Part shown: in pieces, positions 24,512 to 33,763 of the stretch
Layout of the letters: each line of letters starts with the position of its first letter
Position numbering within the stretch: position 1 is the first letter of the stretch
From: Candidatus Salinicoccus stercoripullorum
GTDB taxonomy: Bacteria > Bacillota > Bacilli > Staphylococcales > Salinicoccaceae
Assembly (NCBI GenBank): GCA_019113295.1
Contig: DXHR01000035.1
Coordinates: forward strand, 1 to 64,000
Direction: 5' to 3'
Length of the DNA: 64,000 nt
Position numbers and translations under genes: made by a program
Notes under the pieces: model-generated
What the model was told of the DNA's origin: nothing
Databases searched by the model: none
Seen by the model: only the letters and a program-made list of their open reading frames with translations

Positions 24512-26869
24512 ATGGGAAAAACGCTGCACCCGGGACCAGTAAGCAAGACAAAAAAATGGGATCCCAGCCTCTGGGCAAGCCCGGTACCTTTCGGCCTGAC
24601 CAAAGTGAAACCCCGGCACATAAGAGATACAGCAAAAATCGCATGGGACAATAAAGACAATCTGAATTATGCGAAGAACATCATTACCAAGGGTGTATGC
24701 GATGGTTGTGCACTCGGTGTGGGAGGGCTCCAGGACCAGACTCTCAAAGGACCGCATATGTGCACTACCCGTTTCAATGTGCTCAGATTGAATACGGCGC
24801 CGCCGATCAAACCGGAAATCCTGCACCAGGATATCGGTGAGCTGCGCAAACTCTCGAGCAGGGAACTCAGGGAACTCGGGCGTATTCCTTACCCGATGAT
24901 GCGACGCAAAGGAGACCGCAAATTCATCCGCATCTCATGGGATGAAGCGATGGATAAAATCGCAGAAAAGATGAAAGTCCTAGATCCGAAACAGTTTGCA
25001 TTCTATCTGACGAGCCGCGGAATCACGAATGAATCCTACTATACTGCAGCGAAAGTATCGAGATTCCTGGGAACGAACAATATTGACAATGCTTCAAGAA
25101 TCTGTCATTCGCCAAGTAAGACAGCGATGAAACGTTCTGTGGGTGTGGGCGCCTCCACCTGTAACTATCAGGACTGGATGGGTACGGATATCCTTGTTTT
25201 CTGGGGCAGCGTCGCTGCCAATTCGAGTCCGGTTTCCACAAAGTATATGATGGAAGCCAAAAAACGCGGTACCAGGATTATCGTGATCAACCCGTACAAA
25301 GAACCTTCCATGGAGAAATACTGGGTGCCTTCCGTAACGGAGTCCGCCCTGTTCGGCACAAAGATCGCAGATGACTTCTATGAAGTGAACATCGGCGGGG
25401 ACATAGCAATGATGCACGGAATCATGAAATACTGGTTTGAAATGGAAGCTGAAGCGGAAGGTTCCGCCATCAACCATGAATTTGTACATAACCATGTAAA
25501 TAACTTTGAAGAACTGAAGGAGACTGTCAGCCGTCAGTCCTGGGAGGAGATCGAGCAATCTTCAGGTATCAGCCGCGAACGCATCGGTGAGCTTGCCGGT
25601 CTTATGGCGCGTTCCAAAAATGGTGTGATGGTGTGGGCGCTCGGTCTGACTATGCACAAGCATGCCACGGATAATATTTCACAGGTCTGCAATCTGTCGC
25701 TTCTCCGTGGATGGCTCGGACGGAAGTACAATGGTCTGATGCCGCTAAGGGGACATTCAAGCGTCCAGGGCTCAGGGGAAATGGGCGCTGATCCGTTTGT
25801 GCTTCCGGGTGGCGACTATGATGAGGCGAATCGCGAAAGGATCGAAGCTGTGTGGAACTTCAAGCTTCCTGAATGGCCCGGTGATTCTGTCGGCATCACC
25901 ATAGAAAATGCCATGCTTCCGGATGATAATGAGCGGAAGCTGAAACTTTATTATATGTCCGGGGGGAATTTCCTGGAGACGATGCCGGATCCGGACTTTG
26001 TGGCAGAAGCTTTGTCAAATCTGGAAATCCGTGTCCATCAGGATATCATCTTGAATACTTCCACGCTGCTGGATGCAAAAGAGTCGGTCATCGTACTTCC
26101 CGCCAAGACACGTTACGAGCAGGACGGCGGTGGATTGTCGACCTCAACTGAACGGATGATCTATTTCTCACCTGAGATTGAAGGGAACCGCAACCGCATC
26201 AAAGAGGCGCGGAGTGAATGGCAGATCTATGTCGATCTTGCCAGGCGGGTGAAGCCCGGTGAGGCGCATCTGGCCGGATTCAACTCCGGACAGGAGATTC
26301 GTGAGGAGATTGCGAAAGCCAACCCGCAGTATGACGGTGTACAGTATCTTAAAAATTCCGGTGATGTATATCAATATGGCGGGGCATGGCTCTGTGAAGG
26401 TGGAATCTGTCCGACATCCGACGGGAAGGCGAATCTGATCAGCATCGATATTCCGGACAATAACGTAAAAGCCGGCGGGTTCAAGCTGTTGATGAGACGC
26501 GGTAAACAATTCAATTCCATGGTGTATGGCGATCATGACGCATTCAATGAGATGGGACGCTACGATGCTCTGATAAGTGAAGAAGATGCCAGATCACAGG
26601 GGATCCAGGAAGGCGAGCCCGTTGTCATCTATAACATAAATGGAGTATTCCAGGGATTTGCCAGACTGGCGGATATCAAACCGGGGAACATCGGTATACA
26701 ATTCCCTGAAGGGAATTACCTGGTACCTAAAGGGATATATGAGAACTTCGCTGAAATGCCGGATTATACTGTGGATGTGAAACTTGAAAAGGCGGATCAT
26801 TTCAATGCCAACAAAGACAGACAGTATTATGAGAGGCCTGTGGCAGATCTCGAAGATAATCCGAACTGA
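24512..26869 (+). CDS. FdhF/YdeP family molybdopterin oxidoreductase
   Basis: A 785-residue enzyme of the DMSO reductase superfamily, formate dehydrogenase-like. An N-terminal iron-sulfur site is suggested by Cys63, Cys66 (GVCDGCALG) and Cys84 (PHMCTTRF). Cys198 in SRICHSPSKTAM aligns with the Mo-coordinating Sec/Cys of formate dehydrogenases (SRVUHGPS). LRGHSSVQGSGEMG and the C-terminal dinucleotide-binding domain (GNYLVPKG) are typical. It lacks the N-terminal electron-transfer domains of NAD-linked FdhA, and no redox partner gene is adjacent. GGGAG precedes ATG 24512. The in vivo substrate of YdeP-type proteins is not settled. Confidence 0.88.
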   Translation: MGKTLHPGPVSKTKKWDPSLWASPVPFGLTKVKPRHIRDTAKIAWDNKDNLNYAKNIITKGVCDGCALGVGGLQDQTLKGPHMCTTRFNVLRLNTAPPIKPEILHQDIGELRKLSSRELRELGRIPYPMMRRKGDRKFIRISWDEAMDKIAEKMKVLDPKQFAFYLTSRGITNESYYTAAKVSRFLGTNNIDNASRICHSPSKTAMKRSVGVGASTCNYQDWMGTDILVFWGSVAANSSPVSTKYMMEAKKRGTRIIVINPYKEPSMEKYWVPSVTESALFGTKIADDFYEVNIGGDIAMMHGIMKYWFEMEAEAEGSAINHEFVHNHVNNFEELKETVSRQSWEEIEQSSGISRERIGELAGLMARSKNGVMVWALGLTMHKHATDNISQVCNLSLLRGWLGRKYNGLMPLRGHSSVQGSGEMGADPFVLPGGDYDEANRERIEAVWNFKLPEWPGDSVGITIENAMLPDDNERKLKLYYMSGGNFLETMPDPDFVAEALSNLEIRVHQDIILNTSTLLDAKESVIVLPAKTRYEQDGGGLSTSTERMIYFSPEIEGNRNRIKEARSEWQIYVDLARRVKPGEAHLAGFNSGQEIREEIAKANPQYDGVQYLKNSGDVYQYGGAWLCEGGICPTSDGKANLISIDIPDNNVKAGGFKLLMRRGKQFNSMVYGDHDAFNEMGRYDALISEEDARSQGIQEGEPVVIYNINGVFQGFARLADIKPGNIGIQFPEGNYLVPKGIYENFAEMPDYTVDVKLEKADHFNANKDRQYYERPVADLEDNPN

Positions 26870-26922
26870 TATTTAAAGGAAGCCGGAAGGATATCCCGGT
26901 TTCCCCCATCATACTGCCAGAT

Positions 26923-26951
26923 CTGCCTGTTTGAAGTATTCAAACAGGCAG
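26923..26951. promoter_or_regulatory. 29-bp perfect palindrome before the SNF transporter
   Basis: CTGCCTGTTTGAA (26923-26935) and TTCAAACAGGCAG (26939-26951) are exact inverse copies around GTA. No T run follows, so it looks more like an operator or RNA hairpin than a terminator. It lies 49 bases before the transporter start; a weaker GGAA.CCGG/CCGG.TTCC hairpin at 26878-26904 precedes it. Confidence 0.5.
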
Positions 26952-27000
26952 TCATTGTGCTACGATGTTAAAAAGTCTCAATATGAAAAGGGGAAATATT

Positions 27001-28341
27001 ATGGAACGATCACAATGGGGGAGTAAACTGGGATTTGTACTTGCTGCGGCAGGTTCTGCGATCGGTCTGGGGGCGCTGTGGCGTTTCCCTTATATGACTG
27101 CGGAACACGGCGGCGGAGCTTTTCTTCTTGTATTCCTGATTCTTACTTTGTTTGTCGGCATGCCGCTGCTGCTTTCTGAATTCGTCATCGGGCGGGCGAG
27201 CCAGAGGAACCCTATAGAAGGGTTTGAATATCTCGGCAACAAAAAAGCATACAGGATGTTCGGCTGGCTGGGGAACATTGCTGTTTTCCTGCTGCTGTCA
27301 TTCTACAGTGTCATCGGTGGATGGATACTCATCTATATGACTGTTGCACTCGGGGAAATGATGAATCTCATACAGATAGACAACTATGGCTCTGCATTTG
27401 AAATGATCATAGCCAACCCTCTGTATGCGCTTCTGGCACAGGCCATATTCATATTCCTGACAGCCTTCATTGTGGCGCAGGGAGTGCAGAAAGGTCTGGA
27501 ACGTGCATCGAAGGTGATGATGCCGCTCCTGTTCGGCCTGTTCCTGATCGTCATCATCCGTTCTGTCACACTGCCGGGGGCTATGGAAGGGATACAATTC
27601 TTCCTCACACCTGATTTCTCAATGATAAGTTCAGAAGGGCTTCTGTATGCATTGGGACAGTCGTTCTTTGCGCTCAGTATCGGTGCCACAACGATGATTA
27701 CATATGCATCGTATCTCGGCAAAGAGCAGAACCTCACGCAATCTGCATTTTCAATCGTCCTCATGAACGTTGCGATTTCAGTCATGGCGGGGCTGGCAAT
27801 ATTCCCGGCCATCGCTTCGCTGAATATGGAAGCGGCAGAAGGACCGGGCCTTGTGTTCATCGTCCTGCCGCAGGTATTTGACGCAATCCCGTTCGGCATG
27901 CTCTTCTATATACTGTTCCTTGGTGCATTCCTGTTTGCGACACTGACTTCATCCATTTCGATGATTGAAATAAACGTTGCAAATACGATCAAGGGCAATG
28001 AGAACAGACGCAGGAATATGGCGTATCTATTCGGCCTGCTTGTATTCCTGGCGGGAATTCCTTCCGCATTGTCCTACGGTGTGCTGAGTGATGTCATAAT
28101 CTTTGGCCGCTCCATATTCGACAATGTCGACTTCCTGGTTTCGAACGTTCTGCTTCCGACAGGGGCGTTCATCTCGACAATATTCGTCGGCTATATCATC
28201 GACCGCCGTGTGACGATGGGCGAGCTGAATGTGGATGAAAACAGCAGCATGTTTGGATTCTTCAAATTCTGGATCTTCATGCTCAGATTTGTATTGCCGG
28301 TCATCATTTTGATAGTGTTTGCAGTAAGCATTTTTGGCTGA
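27001..28341 (+). CDS. Sodium-dependent transporter, SNF family
   Basis: A 446-residue neurotransmitter:sodium symporter (LeuT fold). The N-terminal WGSKLGFVLAAAGSAIGLGALWRFPYM contains the unwound Na+/substrate region of helix 1, and helix 6 residues FALSIGATTMITYASYLG follow. Eleven or twelve helices are predicted. Substrates in bacteria are amino acids or similar; not determinable here. ATG 27001 is six bases after AAAAGGGGA; the upstream ATG at 26965 has no ribosome site. Confidence 0.92.
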   Translation: MERSQWGSKLGFVLAAAGSAIGLGALWRFPYMTAEHGGGAFLLVFLILTLFVGMPLLLSEFVIGRASQRNPIEGFEYLGNKKAYRMFGWLGNIAVFLLLSFYSVIGGWILIYMTVALGEMMNLIQIDNYGSAFEMIIANPLYALLAQAIFIFLTAFIVAQGVQKGLERASKVMMPLLFGLFLIVIIRSVTLPGAMEGIQFFLTPDFSMISSEGLLYALGQSFFALSIGATTMITYASYLGKEQNLTQSAFSIVLMNVAISVMAGLAIFPAIASLNMEAAEGPGLVFIVLPQVFDAIPFGMLFYILFLGAFLFATLTSSISMIEINVANTIKGNENRRRNMAYLFGLLVFLAGIPSALSYGVLSDVIIFGRSIFDNVDFLVSNVLLPTGAFISTIFVGYIIDRRVTMGELNVDENSSMFGFFKFWIFMLRFVLPVIILIVFAVSIFG

Positions 28342-28416
28342 TTGCAGGAAAGAGAAGGATATGTATCCTTCTCTTTTTTCATTTAAATAAAGTGTAAAAA
28401 AGTATAGAATTAAACA

Positions 28417-28433
28417 TGTAAGATTTCCTGACA
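28417..28433 (+). promoter_or_regulatory. GlnR/TnrA box
   Basis: TGTAA-GATTTCC-TGACA matches the GlnR/TnrA consensus TGTNAN7TNACA exactly, 60 bases before glnR, consistent with autorepression under nitrogen excess. Confidence 0.88.
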
Positions 28434-28492
28434 TCGATTAGGAAATCCCAAAAAGCTGTGCTACTATTTTTACATGATTTGAGGTGATCGTT

Positions 28493-28828
28493 ATGGATAA
28501 TGATCAATTAAGAAGGAGCACTCCTGTGTTTCCTATGTCTTCAGCCATGAAACTGACCGGTTTATCAGCCAGGCAGATCAGGTATTATGAATCATTGTCC
28601 CTGATCGATCCTGAACGGAGCGAGGGCAACCACCGGCTGTTTTCGATGAATGATCTGGATGTGCTGCTGAACATCAGAAATTACATGGAAAAGGGATTTA
28701 CCATGAAAAGGATCGGGGAAATTCTTAATGATTCTCAAACATTTGGTCCACCGGAAGTACTGAAGCACAGAGAGCACCAAAGGACGCTTTTAAACCGCGG
28801 TGATCTGTCAAGGTTTTTCAATAATTAA
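28493..28828 (+). CDS. glnR: MerR family nitrogen regulator GlnR
   Basis: A 111-residue MerR-type repressor of nitrogen assimilation genes. The winged helix is at about residues 12-75 (MKLTGLSARQIRYYESLSLI, then HRLFSMNDLDVLL), and the C-terminal tail (LNRGDLSRFFN) is the segment that senses feedback-inhibited glutamine synthetase in Bacillus. It is directly followed by glnA (14-base gap) and preceded by its own operator. ATG 28493 lies behind GAGGTGA. Confidence 0.95.
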   Translation: MDNDQLRRSTPVFPMSSAMKLTGLSARQIRYYESLSLIDPERSEGNHRLFSMNDLDVLLNIRNYMEKGFTMKRIGEILNDSQTFGPPEVLKHREHQRTLLNRGDLSRFFNN

Positions 28829-28842
28829 CGGGAGCGTGAGCT

Positions 28843-30177
28843 ATGAAAACATTTACGAGAGAAGACATTAAGCGTATTGCCGAAGTGGAAAACGTCAGGT
28901 ATTTGAGACTGCAGTTTTCCGACATTCTGGGAACAGTCAAAAATGTTGAGGTACCGATCAGTCAGATCGATAAAGCATTGGATGGAGAAATGATGTTCGA
29001 TGGTTCTTCAATCGAAGGCTTCGTGCGTATTGAAGAATCAGACATGTATCTGGTACCTGATCTGAGCACATGGACAATTTTCCCCTGGACTGCAGGCAAC
29101 GGCAAAGTGGCCAGGCTGATCTGCGATATATATGACATTGACGGCAAACCATTCGACGGTGATCCAAGATCCAATTTGAAACGAGTTTTGAAAGAGATGG
29201 AGGATATGGGGTACTCTGCATTTAATCTGGGGCCGGAACCGGAGTTTTTCCTTTTCAAGCTGGATGAAAACGGCAATCCAACAACCGAATTGAACGACCA
29301 GGGCGGTTATTTCGATCTTGCGCCGACAGATCTTGGAGAGAACTGCCGTCGGGACATTGTGCTGGAACTTGAGGATATGGGATTCGAAATAGAAGCATCC
29401 CACCACGAAGTAGCCCAGGGACAGCATGAAATTGACTTCAAATATGAAGATGCGATTTCCGCATGTGATAACATTCAGACCTTCAAGCTCGTCGTCAAGA
29501 CTGTGGCAAGGAAGCACAATCTGCATGCGACATTCATGCCGAAACCATTGTACGGCATAAACGGAAATGGGATGCATTTCAACGTTTCCCTGTTCAAAGG
29601 AAAAGAAAATGCCTTCTATGATGAAGATGATGCTATCGGTCTGAGCCGGGATATGAGATATTTCATGGCGGGTATCCTGAAGCATGCAAGAGGGTTTACA
29701 GCCGTCTGTAATCCGCTTGTGAACTCATATAAGCGTCTCGTGCCTGGATATGAAGCGCCGAGTTATATTGCCTGGAGCGGCAAAAACCGTTCACCGCTTC
29801 TCAGAATTCCAACATCAAGAGGACTTTCCACACGAGCGGAAGTCAGGTCGGTGGACCCTTCTGCAAATCCTTATATGGCACTCGCAGTAATTCTGAAAGC
29901 AGGACTTGAGGGAATCAGGCATAAAATCGATCTGCCTTCACCGGTCAATGAAAACATCTATGAAATGACGCGTGAAGAACGTGAAGCGGTAGGTGTGGAA
30001 GATCTGCCATCCACCCTTTACACTGCTCTCAAGGCATTGAGGGAGGATGAAGTCATCCGGGATGCCCTGGGGCCTCACATATACAGGCAGTTCAACAGCA
30101 ATAAAAGTGTGGAGTGGGACATGTACCGCTCACAGGTCTCCGAGTGGGAACTGAATCAATACCTGAATCAATATTAG
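28843..30177 (+). CDS. glnA: Glutamine synthetase, type I (GSI-alpha)
   Basis: Makes glutamine from glutamate, ammonia and ATP. The 444-residue protein has the beta-grasp domain followed by the catalytic barrel: [24 protein letters not shown] (Arg in the feedback-inhibition loop), [26 protein letters not shown], and [22 protein letters not shown]. It lacks the adenylylation Tyr segment of GSI-beta, so regulation is by feedback and GlnR, as in Bacillus and Staphylococcus. Second gene of the glnRA operon, ended by a strong hairpin. Confidence 0.97.
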   Translation: MKTFTREDIKRIAEVENVRYLRLQFSDILGTVKNVEVPISQIDKALDGEMMFDGSSIEGFVRIEESDMYLVPDLSTWTIFPWTAGNGKVARLICDIYDIDGKPFDGDPRSNLKRVLKEMEDMGYSAFNLGPEPEFFLFKLDENGNPTTELNDQGGYFDLAPTDLGENCRRDIVLELEDMGFEIEASHHEVAQGQHEIDFKYEDAISACDNIQTFKLVVKTVARKHNLHATFMPKPLYGINGNGMHFNVSLFKGKENAFYDEDDAIGLSRDMRYFMAGILKHARGFTAVCNPLVNSYKRLVPGYEAPSYIAWSGKNRSPLLRIPTSRGLSTRAEVRSVDPSANPYMALAVILKAGLEGIRHKIDLPSPVNENIYEMTREEREAVGVEDLPSTLYTALKALREDEVIRDALGPHIYRQFNSNKSVEWDMYRSQVSEWELNQYLNQY

Positions 30178-30212
30178 AAAAACTTGCGGGAATCATTTCC
30201 GCAAGTTTTTTT
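30178..30212. terminator. Shared bidirectional terminator
   Basis: AAAAACTTGCGG pairs with CCGCAAGTTTTT around GAATCATTT; used by glnA and the converging DUF4129 gene. Confidence 0.9.
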
Positions 30213-31407
30213 GTTTTTCTTTAATATATTCATCTATCTCTTTTTTCATCATGCGTATATTCTCTTTATATATGCGGAAGTCTCTGTCATCTGCTTTCAT
30301 ATCACTGTAGCGCGTCTCGATATAGGTTGTGAGTCTCTGTTTATCAATGATGTCAGTCAATTCCAGTCGGTCGGCCCATTCCGGGATTGTTTCGTTCTGA
30401 TAGCGGCCCATATCTTTTGCGGCCAGCCATTTCTCAAAATCAAAGTAGACCTTTCTGACCCGCTCCTCCGGCACGTATATTTGTACCGGTTTTGCTCTTT
30501 GTGAAGTAACAGATGTTGAAGCGGGGAATCCCTGTTCTCTGCCTGTCTTATCTGTCTGGGGCTGTTTTCTTTTTTTGTAATAGATATACAGCACTGCAAT
30601 GACAGCGATGATGAATAATCCCACCATTATCGTTTCGACGGGAAGATGTGCCACAGCGGAATCCTGGTCGAATTCTGGTCTGATCTCATCCTCCCCCTCT
30701 GAATCGGGAAGCGTCTCTTCCTCCAGTTCAGGTTCTTCTATTTCAATATTCTCCAATATGTGGAAAAAAGGCCGGAGCAGGAATATGAAACCATTCAGCA
30801 GCAGTACGACAATATATTTTGCGATGAAAACAATATAGTGATAAACAAGCCCCAAAGAAAAGCCGAGGAGCATGAAGAGGCCTGAAAGTGTGACGAACAT
30901 ACAAACATTCTTTCGCATCGGCCATCCATTACCAATCAGGTGGATGAATATTCTGCCTGTGAAAAAGAACAGGGCAAGGCTGAGAAATATCACATGGAAA
31001 TGCAGGGAATGGGCAACTGTCTCCTCTGTCGTCAAAATGTTTGTGCCGATAAGCAGCAAAAAGGTAACGATGAGCGTTACTTCGGAAATTGTGTTTTCGA
31101 CGTCATCATGCAGATATTCAAGCCGCAGTATCGGCAGATAGGCAATCAGCAGCGCCGCCAGCCAGTGGAAGCCGGACAGGAGCGCAATGATGAGGACGAA
31201 TGGCAGCATGAAATAGATCCGGCCCAGCCTGAAGCGGCTTGTGATGAAGGAACTGGCTGTCATCACGGCCAGGACAATGAGGAGGAACGGTATGATCAAC
31301 GCCTCTTTGCCGTTATGCACATTGATTGTCAAAACAATGAACAGAAGCAAAAACATGTCAGTGAGATATGTATGGGCAAACAGTAACGTATATTTCATTC
31401 TGCTCAT
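30193..31407 (-). CDS. DUF4129 domain-containing membrane protein
   Basis: A 404-residue protein with about eight N-terminal transmembrane helices (to residue 225), an acidic stretch (EIEEPELEEETLPDSEGEDE), one more helix near 260-280 and a C-terminal cytoplasmic DUF4129 region (VYFDFEKWLAAKDMGRYQNETIPEWADRL). Such proteins usually follow MoxR and DUF58 genes, as here, and are commonly joined to a transglutaminase domain, which this one lacks. ATG 31407 is chosen, eight bases after GGGGAGG; the DUF58 stop is three bases upstream. Third gene of the operon; function unknown. Confidence 0.8.
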   Translation of the reverse strand: MSRMKYTLLFAHTYLTDMFLLLFIVLTINVHNGKEALIIPFLLIVLAVMTASSFITSRFRLGRIYFMLPFVLIIALLSGFHWLAALLIAYLPILRLEYLHDDVENTISEVTLIVTFLLLIGTNILTTEETVAHSLHFHVIFLSLALFFFTGRIFIHLIGNGWPMRKNVCMFVTLSGLFMLLGFSLGLVYHYIVFIAKYIVVLLLNGFIFLLRPFFHILENIEIEEPELEEETLPDSEGEDEIRPEFDQDSAVAHLPVETIMVGLFIIAVIAVLYIYYKKRKQPQTDKTGREQGFPASTSVTSQRAKPVQIYVPEERVRKVYFDFEKWLAAKDMGRYQNETIPEWADRLELTDIIDKQRLTTYIETRYSDMKADDRDFRIYKENIRMMKKEIDEYIKEKQKNLRK

Positions 31408-31409
31408 CT

Positions 31410-32606
31410 TCACACCTCCCCGGTGACACCGGATTTAAAAGGTACTATGCCGTGATCATCCAGTTGAAATACATTGGCACCTTTTGCTTCGAAGACAGAA
31501 AGGAGATTTGAGATGGAGTCATGAGCAACACCGGTAAAAATGACATGGGTCGGCGTTTTCTCATACATCTGTACATGTTTCAGAAGCCGTTCGAAACTGA
31601 GCGTATAGGTGACGGTATCCGTGCGTGCAAGTGCTTCAAGTGTGCGTCTGTAGTGCAGCCTGCCCGTACTTTCCTCAATGCTGAAAAATGAACGGTTATC
31701 CAGCATCACCATATTCGTAATGATTTTATATGGCACGCCTTCCTCAGCTGCTGTGCCGGTAGCAAAGGCAATTTTTTCAAAGATGGTCTCGATGTTTCCC
31801 GGTGGAGCATAGGAGTTTTCAGAGCGGAGGTTGATAAGTATGAGCCAGGAAATCCTGGTCATCTTGTCGTACAGCCTGGTCTGCAGTTCACCGGTTTTTG
31901 CAGATGCTTTCCAGTGGATGTCACGCATTCTGTCTCCGGGGAGATAGACACGCGTACCATTTGTCAGCAGAGGATCGGAGAATAGCGCATTTCTTTCTGT
32001 AAACTCCCCGGGCAACATACGGTTTTCTGTTTCTTTGTTATGGACGGCATGACGGTCAGGGTAAATGATGATCTCATGGGAGGTCTTACCGTACTGCTTA
32101 AGGTCTATGGAACCGAACCCGAAAATTCTAGGGATTTTTATATCCGATCTGACGATTTTGCTTACACCTCTCGAACATCCCCTGAAAGGGATTTCGATGT
32201 GTGTCTGGCTTTTTGGCATTACAGTGAAAGTGACGGCTGTAATGGTATGCTGCCTTACACCGGTTGAGATATCATGCTGAAAGCGGATGTCATCCCCGGC
32301 GGACACAGTGAGCCTGCCGGCCAGAACCGGCATCAGACCGTCCTGAGAAATTCTTATCCGGAGGACATTATTCTGATTTTTAAACATCCGTATTTCCTTA
32401 TCGATGATTTCGAATCTGAGTTTTTTGGCAACATTCCTTTCATACAGATAGTTCAGCAGTGCGAAGGATATGAACAGGCCCAGGGAAATGGCAACCAGCC
32501 TGTTCAGATGGATTCCATAGAAAATGTTCAGTAGGAACAAAATGATCACAGCGCCAATGAAAAAGTTCATCGTCTTTGAGTCGCTGAAGTCCAGTTTAAA
32601 CTTCAT
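31410..32606 (-). CDS. DUF58 domain-containing protein
   Basis: A 398-residue protein with two N-terminal transmembrane helices (residues ~11-50), a beta-rich middle and the DUF58 signature YLPGDRMRDIHWKASAKTGELQTRLYD, followed by a von Willebrand A-like fold (ISWLILINLR). DUF58 proteins are usual partners of MoxR ATPases and may help assemble or secure membrane or redox complexes. Its ATG (32606) lies inside the 3' end of the moxR gene (11-base overlap), showing tight coupling. Confidence 0.85.
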   Translation of the reverse strand: MKFKLDFSDSKTMNFFIGAVIILFLLNIFYGIHLNRLVAISLGLFISFALLNYLYERNVAKKLRFEIIDKEIRMFKNQNNVLRIRISQDGLMPVLAGRLTVSAGDDIRFQHDISTGVRQHTITAVTFTVMPKSQTHIEIPFRGCSRGVSKIVRSDIKIPRIFGFGSIDLKQYGKTSHEIIIYPDRHAVHNKETENRMLPGEFTERNALFSDPLLTNGTRVYLPGDRMRDIHWKASAKTGELQTRLYDKMTRISWLILINLRSENSYAPPGNIETIFEKIAFATGTAAEEGVPYKIITNMVMLDNRSFFSIEESTGRLHYRRTLEALARTDTVTYTLSFERLLKHVQMYEKTPTHVIFTGVAHDSISNLLSVFEAKGANVFQLDDHGIVPFKSGVTGEV

Positions 32607-33555
32607 CACGCAAAACTCCGTATTCGACAGGAACTTCCACTGAATTGACGATGTCGCGGGTCACTGCATCCGCATCTGTTACTGTTATGCCCTCGATATT
32701 CAGCACAAGACGATGGCTGATGACAAAAGGAGCAATATATTTGATATCGCCGGGCGTTACATAATGCCTGCCGCTGATGAGCGCGATTCCTTTGGCAGCC
32801 TGCAACAGGGCGATGGTACCGCGCGGCGATACACCGGTGTCGACATGTTCATGATTTCTGGAACTATGTATAATGTCGAGGGCGTAATCCTGTACTGCGT
32901 CGTTGACCTCTACTGCTGACAGCCGGCTCTGAAGTTCGATGATTTCATCTTTAGAAAACACAGGCCGGATATCATCCAGCGCATTTTGGATGCCATGGGC
33001 ATCGAGCATCAATTTCTCTTCCGTCCTCGAAGGATAACCCAGATCTATTTTCATCAGAAAGCGATCCATCTGGGCTTCCGGCAGATCGAATGTCCCCTGT
33101 CTGGACTCTATAGGGTTCTGTGTGGCAAGGACGATGAATGGTTCCTCCATCGGAATGCGCACCCCGTCTATCGTCACCTGCTTCTCCTCCATCACCTCAA
33201 GCAGGGCTGACTGGGTTCTCGGCGTCGCTCTGTTGATTTCGTCCACAAGGAGTATATTAGTATCGATCGGGCCGCTCCGAAGTTCAAACTCCTGGGTTTT
33301 AGGGTTATATATATTGAGCCCTGTAATATCAGAAGGCAGTATATCCGGCGTAAACTGGATCCTTTTAAAAGTTCCGTCTATCGCCCGTGCCACAGATTTT
33401 GACAGCATCGTCTTGCCCGTGCCGGGAACGCTTTCAAAAAGGATGTGCCCTTTCTGAAGCATGCTTACAAAGATGAGTTCTATCACCTTCTCCTTTCCAA
33501 TGATCACTTTGCCAACCTCATATTTAAAGTGAATCAATTTCTCCTGGATATCCAT
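32596..33555 (-). CDS. MoxR family AAA+ ATPase
   Basis: A 319-residue MoxR ATPase, a chaperone-like protein acting with its DUF58 partner. Walker A reads SVPGTGKT at 42-49, with Ser in place of the usual first Gly; the codon is AGC. Walker B is ILLVDEINR with the sensor region FIVLATQNPIE and the arginine finger segment PEAQMDRF. The lid domain follows (GVSPRGTIALLQAAKG). GGGGGAG lies before ATG 33555. First gene of a three-gene operon (moxR, DUF58, DUF4129). Confidence 0.92.
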   Translation of the reverse strand: MDIQEKLIHFKYEVGKVIIGKEKVIELIFVSMLQKGHILFESVPGTGKTMLSKSVARAIDGTFKRIQFTPDILPSDITGLNIYNPKTQEFELRSGPIDTNILLVDEINRATPRTQSALLEVMEEKQVTIDGVRIPMEEPFIVLATQNPIESRQGTFDLPEAQMDRFLMKIDLGYPSRTEEKLMLDAHGIQNALDDIRPVFSKDEIIELQSRLSAVEVNDAVQDYALDIIHSSRNHEHVDTGVSPRGTIALLQAAKGIALISGRHYVTPGDIKYIAPFVISHRLVLNIEGITVTDADAVTRDIVNSVEVPVEYGVLRDEV

Positions 33556-33730
33556 AAAACTCCCCCTTTTCCTTCATTCTAATATTACATGTGAAAATGT
33601 ACAATGCCGCGATTGTATGGGGGATGAGTAAAACAGGACCCAGGGTGTAATGAAGAAGAAAATGAAGATGCGTTATGAAAGGATATTTCAGGCTTGTCGT
33701 TTACGGCATGCTTAAGGGGAAAGCATAAGA

Positions 33731-33760
33731 AAATCCCGATGCAAATACATCGGGATTTCA
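33731..33760 (-). terminator. Terminator after the Na/Pi cotransporter gene
   Basis: AAATCCCGATG (33733-33743) pairs with CATCGGGATTT (33750-33760); on the minus strand it continues into TTTTCTTAT. The 33556-33730 interval upstream of moxR shows no gene. Confidence 0.75.
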
Positions 33761-33763
33761 TGT

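Noticed and set aside
33674-33728. Short basic frame beginning near 33652 (MKKKMKMRYERIF..)
   Set aside because: About 21 codons, no clear ribosome site and no supporting context.
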